A DNA stretch of 64,000 nt from Sphingomonas lycopersici. GTDB taxonomy: Bacteria > Pseudomonadota > Alphaproteobacteria > Sphingomonadales > Sphingomonadaceae. A program made the position numbers and the translations under genes. Below are positions 37,975 to 47,942 of this stretch, one piece after another. The stretch lies in assembly GCF_026130605.1 (NCBI RefSeq), contig NZ_JANFAU010000003.1, positions 62,001-126,000 on the forward strand, in the 5' to 3' direction. Within the stretch, counting starts at the first letter, position 1. The number at the start of each line of letters is the position of its first letter. The notes under the pieces are model-generated. The model worked only from the letters and a program-made list of their open reading frames with translations, was not told where the DNA came from and did not search any database.

Positions 37975-40266
37975 TCAGAACTTCTTGCGCAGCGTGATGA
38001 ACGCCTGCCGCGGCGCGCCAACCAGCATCGATTGCAGCGTGCCGCCCGGATCGGAGAAAGCGAAGCCGTTCTGCCCCAATGTGCCGACATATTTCTTGTC
38101 GAACACGTTGGTCACATTGCCCTGAATCTCCAGCCCGTCGAGTGCGCTGCCGGTATCGTGGAAGCGATAGCCGAGCGCGAAATCGACCAGCACCCGGCCT
38201 GGCACGCTCGCGTCATTGGTATAGGTATAATAGCGCCGGCTCTGATAATTGGCCGCGATGCGCGCGATGATCGCGCCGTCGTCATAGGCGATCTCGCCGT
38301 TGGCGAGATGCTTCGGAATGCTGACGACCTGCTTGCCCTTGGTCGCCCACACCTGCCCGCTCAGCACATCATCGTCATATTGTGCGTCGGTATAAGCGTA
38401 GGAGCCGTAGAGCGAGAGCGCGTGGGTCAGGTGATAGGTGCCCGCCAGCTCGGCGCCGTTGGTCGTCACCGAACCGACGTTCGACAGGACCGAGGCGCAT
38501 CCGACCACGATCGCGCACGGCTGGACGGACAGCAGCCGGTTGCTGAACTTGACGTGATAGCCGGCGAGCGATCCGTCGAAGTTCGGCAGATGGAAACGCA
38601 GGCCGCCTTCGAGCGTCCATGAGGTTTCCGGCTTGATCTTGCCCTGGATCGCCTGGAAGCCCGCTTGGTTGGTCACGAACGGTTCGGTCGTATAGGCACG
38701 CATATTCTCGGCATAGCCGGCGAACGCCTCGACGGCGTTGGAGAAGCTGTAGTTCAACCCGACCTGCGGCAGAAACATCTTCTTCGATTCGAGCGTGCCG
38801 CTCGTATCGCGCGACGCCGCCGACGCCTGGCTGACCGGATCGTACTTATTGACGATCTTGACATCCAGCCCCTTGAAGCCCGCGGTAATCTTGAAATCGG
38901 GCGTCACCTGCCAGGTATCCTGAACATAATATTGGCCGGTGGTGATCGTCATATCGTATTGATATTGGATATAGAACGGGTTCTCCGGCCATTGCCGATT
39001 GTCGATGCTCGACACATTGCTGTTCGCCAACGGGAAGAATTCGCGCGTCAGCGTGTAGCCGTTGCGCTCGAACCATCCGCCGACCTCGATCTGGTGGTCG
39101 CCGAAGTGGAACGTCAGCCCGCCGGTCGCGCCCCCGCGGTTGATCGCATAAGCGGTCGAGCGGATCGACAGCGCGGCGCCGCCCGGCGTGGGGGTATAAG
39201 GCGTCCACCACGTGCCGATGCCGCGGTTGCGGTGGAAATAGGGGGTCAGCTTGATCGAAACCGTATCGCTGAACTTATAGTCCAGATTGGCGCCGACCAG
39301 CAGATCCTTGCGCAGGCCGTAGCCGTTATAATAGGTATCGTCGGCGCAGATCGTCTGGGAGTAACCGGGATATTTCGCGCAATATCCCGTATAGTTCACC
39401 AGATCGGACTGGAGGTTCTTCGCGATCGCCAGCGCGGTCGGGTAATCGTTGCGGATATAATCCCAGTCCCAGCCGTATTTCTTGATCAGGGCGAGCGACG
39501 TATCCATATAGTCGTCGTCCTTGAAGTCCGAATAATTGACGAAGGCGCTGATGCTGCCGCGTGTATCGAGCGGCACGACCAACTTGCTGTTGACCGACCA
39601 CGCCTGCTGTTTGCCCTGCCCCTTCCATTTCGGCGAATCGAGCCACGAGCCGCTGACATAGCCCTTCACCCCGCCGCCGAGATCACCGGTCTCGATCCGG
39701 CCGAACAGGCGATAGGCGTTCTCGCTGCCATAGCTCGCCTCGACATCGCCGCCCATCACATCCTCGGGCGCCTTACTGAAGAATTGCAGCGTGCCGCCGA
39801 GGTTGGAACTCGACGCGGTATCGAGCGAGCCGGTGCCCTGCGCCAGCGTCGAGCGCGCGATATTCTCCGAAGCGATCGCGCGGCTGATGTGCAGGCCGTT
39901 GAAATTGCCATAGCTCATGTCACCGAGCGGCACATTGTCGAGCGTGAAGCCCAATTGGTTCTGCGTGAAGCCGCGCACCGCGATGCGCGTCGACCATTCG
40001 TTGGTGCCCAGCGCATTGGCCGACTGGAACGAGACGCTCGGCAGCTTTTCGAGCACTTTGAGCGCGCTGGTGCCCGGCGCGGCGGCAGAAATGTCGGCGG
40101 CGGTCAGCGTCTGGACCTGGCGAGTCTCGCCCTTGCCGTAGACGACGATATCCTCCTGCATCGCGCCGTCGGGCGTGCGCGGTTGCGTCTGCGCCGTGGC
40201 GGGCAGTGCAGGCAGCCCGAGCGCGCCAACCAGTGCGACCCCGGCAAGAAGCTGATGTCGAAGCAT
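37975..40266 (-). CDS. TonB-dependent receptor
   Basis: A 763-residue outer-membrane receptor. It has a signal peptide ending PATAQ, a TonB box-like DIVVYGKGE and a plug with TSALKVLEKLPSVSFQSA. The first barrel strands follow and the C terminus reads QAFITLRKKF. The plug deviates from the usual RGPQGTL motif, reading RSTLAQGTGSLDTASSSNLGG, a feature of the subset with serine-rich plugs. Paired cysteines occur in extracellular-looking segments (GYCAKYPGYSQTICADD and PCAIVVGCAS). The ligand is unknown; neighbours are transporters and a nitrilase. A terminator follows it. Confidence 0.9.
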   Translation of the reverse strand: MLRHQLLAGVALVGALGLPALPATAQTQPRTPDGAMQEDIVVYGKGETRQVQTLTAADISAAAPGTSALKVLEKLPSVSFQSANALGTNEWSTRIAVRGFTQNQLGFTLDNVPLGDMSYGNFNGLHISRAIASENIARSTLAQGTGSLDTASSSNLGGTLQFFSKAPEDVMGGDVEASYGSENAYRLFGRIETGDLGGGVKGYVSGSWLDSPKWKGQGKQQAWSVNSKLVVPLDTRGSISAFVNYSDFKDDDYMDTSLALIKKYGWDWDYIRNDYPTALAIAKNLQSDLVNYTGYCAKYPGYSQTICADDTYYNGYGLRKDLLVGANLDYKFSDTVSIKLTPYFHRNRGIGTWWTPYTPTPGGAALSIRSTAYAINRGGATGGLTFHFGDHQIEVGGWFERNGYTLTREFFPLANSNVSSIDNRQWPENPFYIQYQYDMTITTGQYYVQDTWQVTPDFKITAGFKGLDVKIVNKYDPVSQASAASRDTSGTLESKKMFLPQVGLNYSFSNAVEAFAGYAENMRAYTTEPFVTNQAGFQAIQGKIKPETSWTLEGGLRFHLPNFDGSLAGYHVKFSNRLLSVQPCAIVVGCASVLSNVGSVTTNGAELAGTYHLTHALSLYGSYAYTDAQYDDDVLSGQVWATKGKQVVSIPKHLANGEIAYDDGAIIARIAANYQSRRYYTYTNDASVPGRVLVDFALGYRFHDTGSALDGLEIQGNVTNVFDKKYVGTLGQNGFAFSDPGGTLQSMLVGAPRQAFITLRKKF

Positions 40267-40447
40267 ATTCCCCCCTATCGATAAGCCTGTCGATCAACGC
40301 AGCGCGCCGATCCCCCTTCCCGAAAAACGGCCGCTGGAGGGCCGGTCTTCGGGCTGTCTTTGTTACGGTTCGTCTTGTTCTGAAATGGGCTTGACCGAAG
40401 GCTATTCAGCAGGGCCTCTTATGGTCAAGTCGCGTTTTCCTAATAGT

Positions 40448-41830
40448 TCATGTCGACTGCGCCGCAAACTCGCCGATCTTTTCGCGCCGGCACAGCCACA
40501 GATAGGCGATTGCCGAGACCGGCAGGCCGACCAGCATCGAGACGTCGATCCCCCCGATCGCCTTCGCGGCCGCGCCGGTGAACAGATGCGTGCTGAAGAA
40601 CGGCACCATCACCACGAAGCCGATGAGATAGGCGATCAGCCCCGCTGCATTCCACCGGCCGTAGATGCCGTCGGGATCGAAGATGTCGGGGATCGAATAA
40701 TGTTGTTTTCGAACAATGTAGAAGTCGACCAGATTGATCGCGGTCCACGGCGTGAACAGATAGATCAGGATCGACAGCAGCAATTCGTACTGGTGCATGA
40801 AGCTGCCCGAGGCCGAGAAGGACAAGGCCGAAGAGGCAAGCATCACGATCAGCAGCGAAATCACCCGGTTCTTCACCGTCGCCGCGACCTTGCGGAATGC
40901 GTCGGCGATGCTGAGCAGGGTGAGCGAGGCGCCGTAGAAATTGAGCGATGTGGCGGTGATCAGGCTGGCGAAGGCGACCACCAGCAGCACCGTGCCGAAG
41001 CCGGGGACGATCGCGTCGCCCACCGCGCGCGCCGCGGCGATCACGTTCATCTGCGGAAAGGCCGCGACCGCGAGCGCGCCGACCAGCATCATCCACACCC
41101 CGCCGAGCATCGCCCCGGCGAAGGTCCACCAAAAGGCCGCCTTCACCCCAACATTCGGTGGCAAATAGCGCGAATAATCAGAGACGTAGATTGACCAGCT
41201 CAGTTGATAGGCCGCCGCCGCGAAAAACTGCATCATGAACGGCACGAGCAGGAAACGCGCCGGATCGAGCTGCCCCGCAGGGAGCGGCACCGCGATCAGC
41301 GCGCCGATGCTGAACGCGGCGAGGATCACGATCAGCGTGAAGGCCAGCACGCGCTGCGCGGTGTGGATCAGATCGTTGCCGACGAATGCGACGGCGAGCC
41401 CGATCAGCGTGAACACCACCATCGTCGGGCGGGTCGGCAGCCCGGCCAGCTCGTGCATCGTCTGGCCCGCAAGAACCTGATTAAAGGCGTTATATCCGAT
41501 ATAAGTGACCAGTGCGACGCCCCATACCAGCAGCGCGCCGAGATGCCCGAACTGCGGGCGCGACTGGATCATCTGCGGCAGGCCGAGCTGCGGCCCCTGC
41601 GCGGCGTGGAAGGCCATGAAGAAAGTGCCGAGCGCGCACCCGCCGACGATCGCGACGATCGACCAGAACAGATTGGCCCCCATCGCGATGCCCAGCGCGC
41701 CGGTGGCAAGCGTCGCAAGATGCGCATCCCCGGCGAACCAGATCGGCCAGAGATGCCAAACCTTGCCGTGCCGCTCTTCCAGCGGGACGAAATCGATCGA
41801 ACGCACTTCGATCAGCGGCTGACTGGACAT
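40448..41830 (-). CDS. NCS1 family permease (cytosine/purine/allantoin type)
   Basis: A 460-residue, 12-TM nucleobase:cation symporter-1 protein with the conserved PIWFAGDAHLATLATG first segment, FNQVLAGQTMHELAG and VSDYSRYLPPNVG. NCS1 carriers import purines, cytosine, hydantoins, allantoin or thiamine. The start at 41830 has GGGGGAGCGGG just upstream; the frame extends to 41941 but that part is not conserved in look. It sits beside the carnitine regulator, so an atypical quaternary-amine substrate should be considered, without direct support. The 181 bases between it and the receptor at 40266 show no clear feature. Confidence 0.87.
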   Translation of the reverse strand: MSSQPLIEVRSIDFVPLEERHGKVWHLWPIWFAGDAHLATLATGALGIAMGANLFWSIVAIVGGCALGTFFMAFHAAQGPQLGLPQMIQSRPQFGHLGALLVWGVALVTYIGYNAFNQVLAGQTMHELAGLPTRPTMVVFTLIGLAVAFVGNDLIHTAQRVLAFTLIVILAAFSIGALIAVPLPAGQLDPARFLLVPFMMQFFAAAAYQLSWSIYVSDYSRYLPPNVGVKAAFWWTFAGAMLGGVWMMLVGALAVAAFPQMNVIAAARAVGDAIVPGFGTVLLVVAFASLITATSLNFYGASLTLLSIADAFRKVAATVKNRVISLLIVMLASSALSFSASGSFMHQYELLLSILIYLFTPWTAINLVDFYIVRKQHYSIPDIFDPDGIYGRWNAAGLIAYLIGFVVMVPFFSTHLFTGAAAKAIGGIDVSMLVGLPVSAIAYLWLCRREKIGEFAAQST

Positions 41831-41934
41831 AGCCCGCTCCCCCATATGGTCAGGCGTCGCTCCAGTGCGCGCCCGTATACGCACGCGATGCTGGGGTGGG
41901 TCGAACGAGGTTAGCAAGGGGGTTGTTGCGCGCC

Positions 41935-41965
41935 CCGTCATCCCGGCTTAGGGCCGGGCTGACGG
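41935..41965. repeat. dispersed palindromic repeat (CGTCATCCCGGC type)
   Basis: Imperfect inverted arms CCGTCATCCCGGC and GCCGGGCTGACGG flank a short loop between the divergent-looking ends of the NCS1 permease leader and the regulator stop at 41948. It is related to the palindrome at 4825-4855 and partly overlaps the 3' end of the regulator gene. Confidence 0.65.
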
Positions 41966-42913
41966 AGATTGCTTGCGCAGCGACGCCGGGCTCGTGCCGA
42001 ACGTCCGACGGAATACCCGCGCCAGCGCCGAGGCCGAGTCGAACCCGGTTGCCAGCGCGATATCGAGCACCTTGAGGTCGGTCGTCTCAATCAGCGCGCG
42101 GGCGCGCTCGACCCGCAACCGCCGGTAATAATCCTGTGGCGCCATCCCGAGATGCGTGTCGAACAACCGCTCGACCTGCCGCACCGACAGCCCGGCGCGC
42201 GCCGCGAGCGCGGGCGAGGCGAGCGGCGCGTCGAGATGCGCCTCCATCACCGCGATCACCCCCAGCACCGCGCGGTTGCGCACCGCGAGCCGGCGGTCGA
42301 GCGCCATGCGCTGCGCCTCGCCGGCACGGCGGATGCGATCGTGGATGAACTGTTCCGAGACGGCATGTGCGAAGGCGCGACCGTGGCTGTCGGCGAGCCG
42401 TTCGAGCATCATGTCGAGCGCCGCCGTCCCCCCGGCGCAGGTGAACACCCGCTCGCCGATAGCGTAGAGCGCGTCGGTGACGGGGATGTCCGCCCAGCGC
42501 TCGCGAAATTCGGGCGCCGCCTCCCAGTGGATCGCCACCGGCCCGCGTCCGGCGACCCCGGCGCGCGCGAGGATTTCCACCCCGGTATCGAGCGCGCCCA
42601 GCCGGCCGCCGTCGTGCGCGAAGCGGCGCAGCGTCGCGAGCCCGGCACGGCCGATCGCCTTGTCGGGGCGGAAACCGGCGCAGACGATCAGCGTGCCCGG
42701 CGCGGTGACCTCGGCCAGCGCGCGATCGACCGGGAAGCGCATCCCGCTCGACGCGGCGACCGGCGCGCCGTCTTCGGCGTGGAGTCGCCAGGCGAAGATC
42801 GTCCGCCCGGCGATGCGGTTGGCGACGCGCAGCGGCTCGACCGCGGAGAAGAAGGCGAGCGCCGAAAAGCCCTCGACCAACAGGAAATCCACCGTCTCGA
42901 TGCCGTCGGCCAT
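41948..42913 (-). CDS. cdhR: GlxA/AraC family regulator, CdhR-like
   Basis: A 321-residue regulator. The N-terminal DJ-1/PfpI-like ligand domain (VDFLLVEGFSALAFFSAVEPLRVANR) spans to about residue 190. The C-terminal AraC double HTH reads LAARAGLSVRQVERLFDTHLGMAPQDYYRRLRVERARAL and then DIALATGFDSASALARVFRRTFGTSP. This layout matches regulators of carnitine and betaine catabolism (CdhR, GbdR). The ATG at 42913 is used; a TTG at 42925 is alternative. It is divergent from the carnitine genes and faces a 21-base-phased direct repeat. Confidence 0.87.
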   Translation of the reverse strand: MADGIETVDFLLVEGFSALAFFSAVEPLRVANRIAGRTIFAWRLHAEDGAPVAASSGMRFPVDRALAEVTAPGTLIVCAGFRPDKAIGRAGLATLRRFAHDGGRLGALDTGVEILARAGVAGRGPVAIHWEAAPEFRERWADIPVTDALYAIGERVFTCAGGTAALDMMLERLADSHGRAFAHAVSEQFIHDRIRRAGEAQRMALDRRLAVRNRAVLGVIAVMEAHLDAPLASPALAARAGLSVRQVERLFDTHLGMAPQDYYRRLRVERARALIETTDLKVLDIALATGFDSASALARVFRRTFGTSPASLRKQSPSARP

Positions 42914-42933
42914 GAACGGCACCAATCACATAT

Positions 42934-42971
42934 TGTCGCAAAATGCACCAATAATGTCGCCTGATGCCCCA
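42934..42971. promoter_or_regulatory. phased direct repeat, probable CdhR operator
   Basis: Two direct copies of TGTCGCnnnATGCnCCA (42934-42950 and 42955-42971) match at 13 of 17 positions and are spaced 21 bases apart, two helical turns. That is the arrangement expected for an AraC-type dimer. They lie 21 bases upstream of the regulator start and about 50 bases upstream of the carnitine gene start. Confidence 0.65.
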
Positions 42972-43023
42972 CGTAATATCGAAACGCGGCGCAGATTTCC
43001 TCGCAGATTAGCGAGAGGCCCAC

Positions 43024-43929
43024 ATGCAAAGCCCCATGCAAAGCGAAGTGTTCATCACCTGCGCGGTCACCGGATCGGGCGATACCGCCAGCCGGCATCC
43101 CGGGCTTCCGATCACCCCGGCGCAGATCGCCGACGCCTCGATCGAGGCGGCCAAGGCGGGCGCGGCGATCGCGCATATCCACGTCCGCGATCCCGAAACC
43201 GGCGCCGCGAGCCGCGATCCCGCGCTGTATCGCGAAGTGGTCGAGCGGATCCGCGCGTCGGACACCGACGTCATCATCAACCTCACCGCCGGGATGGGCG
43301 GTGACGTGGTGTTCGGTCCCGGCGAGAACCCGCTGCCGCTCGACCCGAAGGGCACCGATATGGTCGGCCCGCTCGAGCGGCTGGCGCATGTCGAGGAATT
43401 GCTGCCCGAAATCTGCACGCTCGATTGCGGCACGATGAATTTCTCGGCCGGCGATTATGTGATGACCAACACCCCCAGCCACCTGCGCGCGATGGCCAAG
43501 CGGGTGCAGGAACTCGGCGTCCGCCCCGAGCTCGAAGTGTTCGACTTCGGTCATCTCGTCTTCGTCAAGGATCTCATCAAGGAAGGGCTGCTCGATAACC
43601 CACTGATGATCCAGCTGTGCCTCGGCATCCCCTATGGGGCGCCCGACGATCCGATGACGACGATGGCGCTGGTCAACCAATTGCCCGAGGGCGCGATCTT
43701 CTCCGGCTTCTCGATCGGCTCGCGGCAATTGCCGTTCGTCGCGATGGCGGTGCTGGCGGGGGGCAACGTCCGCGTTGGGCTGGAGGATAATCTCTATCTC
43801 CAGCGCGGGGTGAAGGCGTCGAACGCCGATCTCGTCACCCGCGCGAAGACGATCATCGAGGCGATGAACGTCCGCGTGATGGGCCCGGCCGAGGTGCGCG
43901 AGAAGCTCAAGCTCAGGAAGGCCGCCTGA
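43024..43929 (+). CDS. BKACE family enzyme, 3-dehydrocarnitine cleavage (betainyl-CoA forming)
   Basis: A zinc-dependent beta-keto acid cleavage enzyme of 301 residues. It condenses a beta-keto acid with acetyl-CoA, giving acetoacetate and a shorter acyl-CoA; with 3-dehydrocarnitine the product is betainyl-CoA. Zinc ligands His51 and His53 lie in AHIHVRDP, and Glu254 in RVGLEDN. The TLDCGTMNF and VFDFGHL motifs are typical. The substrate is assigned from its neighbours: a CdhR-like regulator and carnitine dehydrogenase with only one base between genes. Start may be ATG 43024 or 43036. Confidence 0.9.
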   Translation: MQSPMQSEVFITCAVTGSGDTASRHPGLPITPAQIADASIEAAKAGAAIAHIHVRDPETGAASRDPALYREVVERIRASDTDVIINLTAGMGGDVVFGPGENPLPLDPKGTDMVGPLERLAHVEELLPEICTLDCGTMNFSAGDYVMTNTPSHLRAMAKRVQELGVRPELEVFDFGHLVFVKDLIKEGLLDNPLMIQLCLGIPYGAPDDPMTTMALVNQLPEGAIFSGFSIGSRQLPFVAMAVLAGGNVRVGLEDNLYLQRGVKASNADLVTRAKTIIEAMNVRVMGPAEVREKLKLRKAA

Positions 43930-43930
43930 C

Positions 43931-45412
43931 ATGATCGCCACGGTGCGCAAGGCCGGGCTGGTCGGCGGTGGGGTGATCGGCGCCGGCTGGGCGGCGCGGC
44001 TGCTGCTCAACGGCATCGACGTCGCGATCTTCGATCCCGATCCCGAGATCGGGCGCAAGGTGGAGACGGTGCTCGCCGGCGCGCGGCGCGCGTGGCAGCG
44101 GTTGATCCCGGCGGGGCTTCCCGCCGAGGGCAAGTTGCGGCTCGCCTCTTCGGTCGAGGATGCCGTCGCCGATGCCGATTTCGTCCAGGAGAGCCTGCCC
44201 GAGCGCGAGGACCTCAAGATCGACGTCCTCGGCCGCATCGATCGCGCGACCCGTCCCGATGTGGTGATCGGCTCGTCGACTTCCGGGCTGCTCCCGACGC
44301 GGCTGCAATCGGGGATGGCGCATCCCGAGCGGCTGGTGGTCGGGCATCCGTTCAACCCGGTCTATCTGCTCCCGCTGGTCGAGATCTGCGGCGGCGCGGC
44401 GACCTCCGACGCGACCAAGCAATGGGCGGCGGATTTCTACATCTCGCTCGGGATGCATCCGCTCCACGTCCGCAAGGAGATCGACGGCTTCATCGCCGAT
44501 CGCCTGCTCGAGGCGTTGTGGCGCGAGGCCTTGTGGCTGGTCAACGACGGCATCGCCACCACCGAGGAGATCGACGACGCGATCCGCTACGGCGCGGGGC
44601 TGCGCTGGTCGTTCATGGGCACCTTCCTGATCTATCGCGTCGCCGGCGGCGAGGCGGGGATGCGGCATTTCCTCGCGCAATTCGGCCCCGCGCTGAAATT
44701 GCCCTGGACCAAGCTGGAGGCGCCCGAGCTGACCGATGCCTTGGTCGATCGCGTCGCCGAGCAATCCGACGATCAGGCCGGCGGCACCTCGATCCGCGAG
44801 CTGGAGCGAATCCGCGACGACGCGCTGATCGCGGTGCTCTCGGGGCTGCGCGGCGAGGATTATGGCGCGGGCAAGACGCTCGCCGATTATGCCCGCACGG
44901 TGATGGCGAAGCTGCCCGCCCCGGCGACCGAGGTGGACGAGACGAGGCCGCTCGCGCTGCACGAGGCGCCAGTCGCGGCCGACTGGATCGATTATAACGG
45001 CCATATGACCGAGCACCGCTATCTGCAGGTGTTCGGCGATACGACTGATGCGTTGCTGCGCTATCTGTCGGTCGACGCCGATTATCTCGCGAACGGCGGG
45101 AGCTGGTATACGGTCGAGACGCATATCCGGCATCTCGGCGAGACCAAGGCCGGCGACCGGCTCACCGCGACGACCCAGATCCTCGGCGCGGACGAGAAAC
45201 GGCTCCACGTCTTCCACAGCCTGTCGCGCGCGAGCGACGGCGCCTGCGTCGCGACCGCCGAACAGATGCTGCTTCACGTCGATGCCAAGACAGGGCGCGG
45301 CGGCCCCGCCTCGGGGACGCCCGCCGCAAAGGTCGCGGCGCTGGCCAAGGCGCAGGCCGGGCTTGCCCCGCCCGACGGCGCCGGGCGACGGATTTCGATG
45401 CCGGGGAAATAG
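43931..45412 (+). CDS. lcdH: L-carnitine dehydrogenase fused to a hotdog thioesterase
   Basis: A 493-residue fusion. Residues 1-320 are a 3-hydroxyacyl-CoA dehydrogenase-type module ([20 protein letters not shown] site; [15 protein letters not shown]). They oxidise carnitine to 3-dehydrocarnitine. Residues about 340-470 form a 4HBT hotdog domain ([20 protein letters not shown]) that would hydrolyse betainyl-CoA to glycine betaine. The same fusion occurs in rhizobial carnitine dehydrogenases, whereas Pseudomonas has separate cdhA and cdhB. With the BKACE enzyme it gives a complete carnitine-to-betaine route. Confidence 0.92.
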   Translation: MIATVRKAGLVGGGVIGAGWAARLLLNGIDVAIFDPDPEIGRKVETVLAGARRAWQRLIPAGLPAEGKLRLASSVEDAVADADFVQESLPEREDLKIDVLGRIDRATRPDVVIGSSTSGLLPTRLQSGMAHPERLVVGHPFNPVYLLPLVEICGGAATSDATKQWAADFYISLGMHPLHVRKEIDGFIADRLLEALWREALWLVNDGIATTEEIDDAIRYGAGLRWSFMGTFLIYRVAGGEAGMRHFLAQFGPALKLPWTKLEAPELTDALVDRVAEQSDDQAGGTSIRELERIRDDALIAVLSGLRGEDYGAGKTLADYARTVMAKLPAPATEVDETRPLALHEAPVAADWIDYNGHMTEHRYLQVFGDTTDALLRYLSVDADYLANGGSWYTVETHIRHLGETKAGDRLTATTQILGADEKRLHVFHSLSRASDGACVATAEQMLLHVDAKTGRGGPASGTPAAKVAALAKAQAGLAPPDGAGRRISMPGK

Positions 45413-45435
45413 TTGAAAACGATAAAGAGGAGAGG

Positions 45436-46485
45436 ATGATGAAGATCGGATTGCTCGCGCTGCCGGCCATGTTGATCGGGGCGATCCCGGCGCTGGCCGA
45501 TCCGCCCTCGGTGCCGGCGATCGGCGCGATCCAGTCCGACTTCGACGATTTCGGCCCCGCGGTGCAGTCGCTGACCCTGCCGTCGGGCCGGGTGGTCCAT
45601 TATACCGACACCGGCGAGGCCGGCGGCCGCACCGTCCTGTTCATCGGCGGCACAGGCACCAGCGCGCGCGCTGCGGGGATGACCGATTTCCTCAAGACAT
45701 TGCGCCAGCAGCTCAAGCTGCGCTTCATCACCGTCGAGCGTAACGGCTTCGGCGACACCGTATTCAAGCCCGATTGGGGGTTCGCCGATTATGCCGGTGA
45801 GGTGCGCGCGGTGCTCGATCATCTCGCGGTCAAGCGCTTCGCCGGAGTCGCGATCTCGGGCGGCGGGCCGTATATGGCGGCGGTCGCCGGGGCGATGCCC
45901 GAGCGGTTGATCTCGGTCCATATGCTCGCCACTGCCGCCACCTCGGCGGGCTCGGCGCGGTGCAAGGTATCGCTCGAACAGGCCACCGCGGGGGTCAGAT
46001 CCTCGGTACAGAACCCGCAAAGCTGGTGGGCCTTCCCCGCCAACAGCCCGACCTTCCGCATCCCCGGCTTCTCCGATCGCGCTTATGAGGAAGGCGCACG
46101 CACCTTCTTCATCCGCGGCCAGATGGGCGATCCCACCCCCGAGGCGGCGGAGATGCTGCGCTATTGCGGCCCCGCCCCCGATGTCTCGAAGGTCACCGCG
46201 CCGGTGCATATCTATCAGGGCGGCGCCGATCCCTTGGTGAAGATCGACCAGGCCGAATATTGGCGCAGCCATTATCCCAATGTCGCCTCGTTCCGCGTCT
46301 TCCCCGGCGAAGCGCATGACGTGCAATATCGCCACTGGGACCAGGTGCTGATCGAACTCGCCGGTTTCACCGACCAGAGTGTGATCTGTGAGGCCGGCAA
46401 GGCCCGCGCGGTCGCCAAGGCAGAGGCGGAGGGATTGGTGGCAAAGGGCGCGACGCTCGGCATCTGCGCCTGGTCGCGGCGCTAG
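45436..46485 (+). CDS. secreted alpha/beta hydrolase
   Basis: A 349-residue hydrolase with a signal peptide (GLLALPAMLIGAIPALADP). Catalytic elements are the nucleophile elbow VAISGGGPY, an acid in GGADPLV and a histidine in GEAHDVQY. A lone pair of cysteines (SARCKV and RYCGPA) may form a disulfide. The start has AAAGAGGAGAGG immediately upstream. It follows the carnitine fusion gene by 23 bases and could be co-transcribed. Periplasmic release of carnitine from acyl-carnitine esters is a possible but unproven role. Confidence 0.82.
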   Translation: MMKIGLLALPAMLIGAIPALADPPSVPAIGAIQSDFDDFGPAVQSLTLPSGRVVHYTDTGEAGGRTVLFIGGTGTSARAAGMTDFLKTLRQQLKLRFITVERNGFGDTVFKPDWGFADYAGEVRAVLDHLAVKRFAGVAISGGGPYMAAVAGAMPERLISVHMLATAATSAGSARCKVSLEQATAGVRSSVQNPQSWWAFPANSPTFRIPGFSDRAYEEGARTFFIRGQMGDPTPEAAEMLRYCGPAPDVSKVTAPVHIYQGGADPLVKIDQAEYWRSHYPNVASFRVFPGEAHDVQYRHWDQVLIELAGFTDQSVICEAGKARAVAKAEAEGLVAKGATLGICAWSRR

Positions 46486-46502
46486 CGCATCGGGCCGATC
46501 CT

Positions 46503-46650
46503 AACTGGACCCCGGCCTTCGCCGGGGTGGTTCCCATCTTGTGTCCCCGCGAAGGGCCTCCGTCAAAGTAGTACTTTGACGGGAACCCAAGGCGGGGACC
46601 CAGTCTGGGCTCCCGCCTTCGCGGGAGCACAAGGGCGGCTCAATGTGATC
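46503..46650. repeat. composite intergenic repeat, copy 1
   Basis: Contains CTGGACCCCGGCCTTCGCCG, a TCCCGCCTTCGCGGGA hairpin and the tail GAGCACAAGGGCGGCTC. The same parts in the same order recur at 47943-48030. This copy has an additional insert with a perfect palindrome GTCAAAGTA-G-TACTTTGAC (46562-46580). The 295 bases between the hydrolase and phosphatase genes hold nothing else recognisable apart from a possible promoter near 46670-46720. Confidence 0.8.
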
Positions 46651-46780
46651 CCGATCGAACGTGCAAAGCTTGGATCGCTGTTTTGCGGACATAAATGCGC
46701 ATATTTCTACGCAAAGCGGTTGACTTGCGCTGCCTGCCCGGCGGAAACGGGCGCCGACGGCTAAGCGGCGGAGACAACCG

Positions 46781-47911
46781 ATGAACATCTCGCGGAAAGT
46801 GATCGGCGCGACGGCGCTGGCCTTGGCCGTATCGGCCCCCGCCCCGCTGATCGCCCGCGGCAAGGCGCAACTCACCCGCCCCGCCGCCGCGCGGGTTACT
46901 GCGATCCCGTTCACCGCCGCCTCGGTCACCCGTGCCGGCGGCGGCTACCGCATCGAATGGACCGGGCAGAATGCCGGCACGGTACGCGTCTTCGCCAGCG
47001 AGCGCCCCGATCCGGTATCGACCGGCAAGCCGGTGGCGGAGGGGCTGGGTACCGCCGCGGTGACGGTCGATGGGCTCGCCCCCGATCATCGCTGGTTCTT
47101 CACGCTCGTTCCCGCGGAAGGCGACCCGCTGGTCGTCGCCGATCGCGGGCTGCACCTCGCGACGGTGCCCAATCTGCGCGATATCGGCGGCTATCGCACC
47201 AGCGACGGCCGCTGGGTGAAGATGGGGCTGATCTATCGCTCGGATCAGCTCAACCGGCTGAGCGATGCCGATCTCGCGGCGATGGGCAGACTCGGACTGA
47301 CCACCATTGCCGATCTGCGCACCGTCGCCGAGCGCACTCGCGAACCCGATCGCGTCGCGGCGGGCGCCGAGCCGCTGGTGCTCGATATCGCCAAGGACAG
47401 CCAGGGCTCATTGGGCGGCGACATGCGCGGCGCGATGGCGGCGATCGCCTCCGGGCATGCCGCGGAGATGCTGGTCGACGCCAACCGCGAGTTCGTCTCG
47501 CTGCCCAGCGCGCGCGCCGGCTACCGCGACCTGCTCCAGAAGCTCGAAGCACCGGGCACCAATGCCCTGCTCTATCATTGCACCGCCGGGAAGGACCGCA
47601 CCGGCTGGGCCAGCGCGGTGATCCTCACCCTGCTCGGCGTCCCGCGTGAGACGGTGCTGCACGATTATATGCTCAGCAACACCTATCTGCGCGCCAAGAA
47701 CGATGCGGCGCTCGCCGCGCTCGCCAAACCGGGGTCGCCGATGAAACCCGCCTATCTCGAAGCGGCGATGACGGTGCGCCCCGATTATATCCAGGCGGCG
47801 TTCGACGAGGTCGAGCATCGCTACGGCTCGTTCGACAATTATATCCGCCACGGGCTCGGGCTCACCGAGGCCGACATTAAGGCATTGCGGGCGCGCTACC
47901 TGACGAAGTGA
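46781..47911 (+). CDS. secreted tyrosine-protein phosphatase (DSP/PTP-like)
   Basis: A 376-residue protein with a signal peptide (VIGATALALAVSAPAPLIARG). A fibronectin-like N-terminal part (about residues 40-115) follows, then a phosphatase domain starting at NLRDIGGYRTSDGRWVKMG. The P-loop signature HCTAGKDRTG carries the nucleophile Cys267. Bacterial members of this family dephosphorylate phosphotyrosine or phosphoinositides, but export suggests a periplasmic or extracellular target. GGAG lies 8-12 bases upstream. It is flanked on both sides by copies of the same repeat. Confidence 0.9.
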   Translation: MNISRKVIGATALALAVSAPAPLIARGKAQLTRPAAARVTAIPFTAASVTRAGGGYRIEWTGQNAGTVRVFASERPDPVSTGKPVAEGLGTAAVTVDGLAPDHRWFFTLVPAEGDPLVVADRGLHLATVPNLRDIGGYRTSDGRWVKMGLIYRSDQLNRLSDADLAAMGRLGLTTIADLRTVAERTREPDRVAAGAEPLVLDIAKDSQGSLGGDMRGAMAAIASGHAAEMLVDANREFVSLPSARAGYRDLLQKLEAPGTNALLYHCTAGKDRTGWASAVILTLLGVPRETVLHDYMLSNTYLRAKNDAALAALAKPGSPMKPAYLEAAMTVRPDYIQAAFDEVEHRYGSFDNYIRHGLGLTEADIKALRARYLTK

Positions 47912-47942
47912 TCCACCCCGGCACAGGCCGGAGCTGGTCGCG

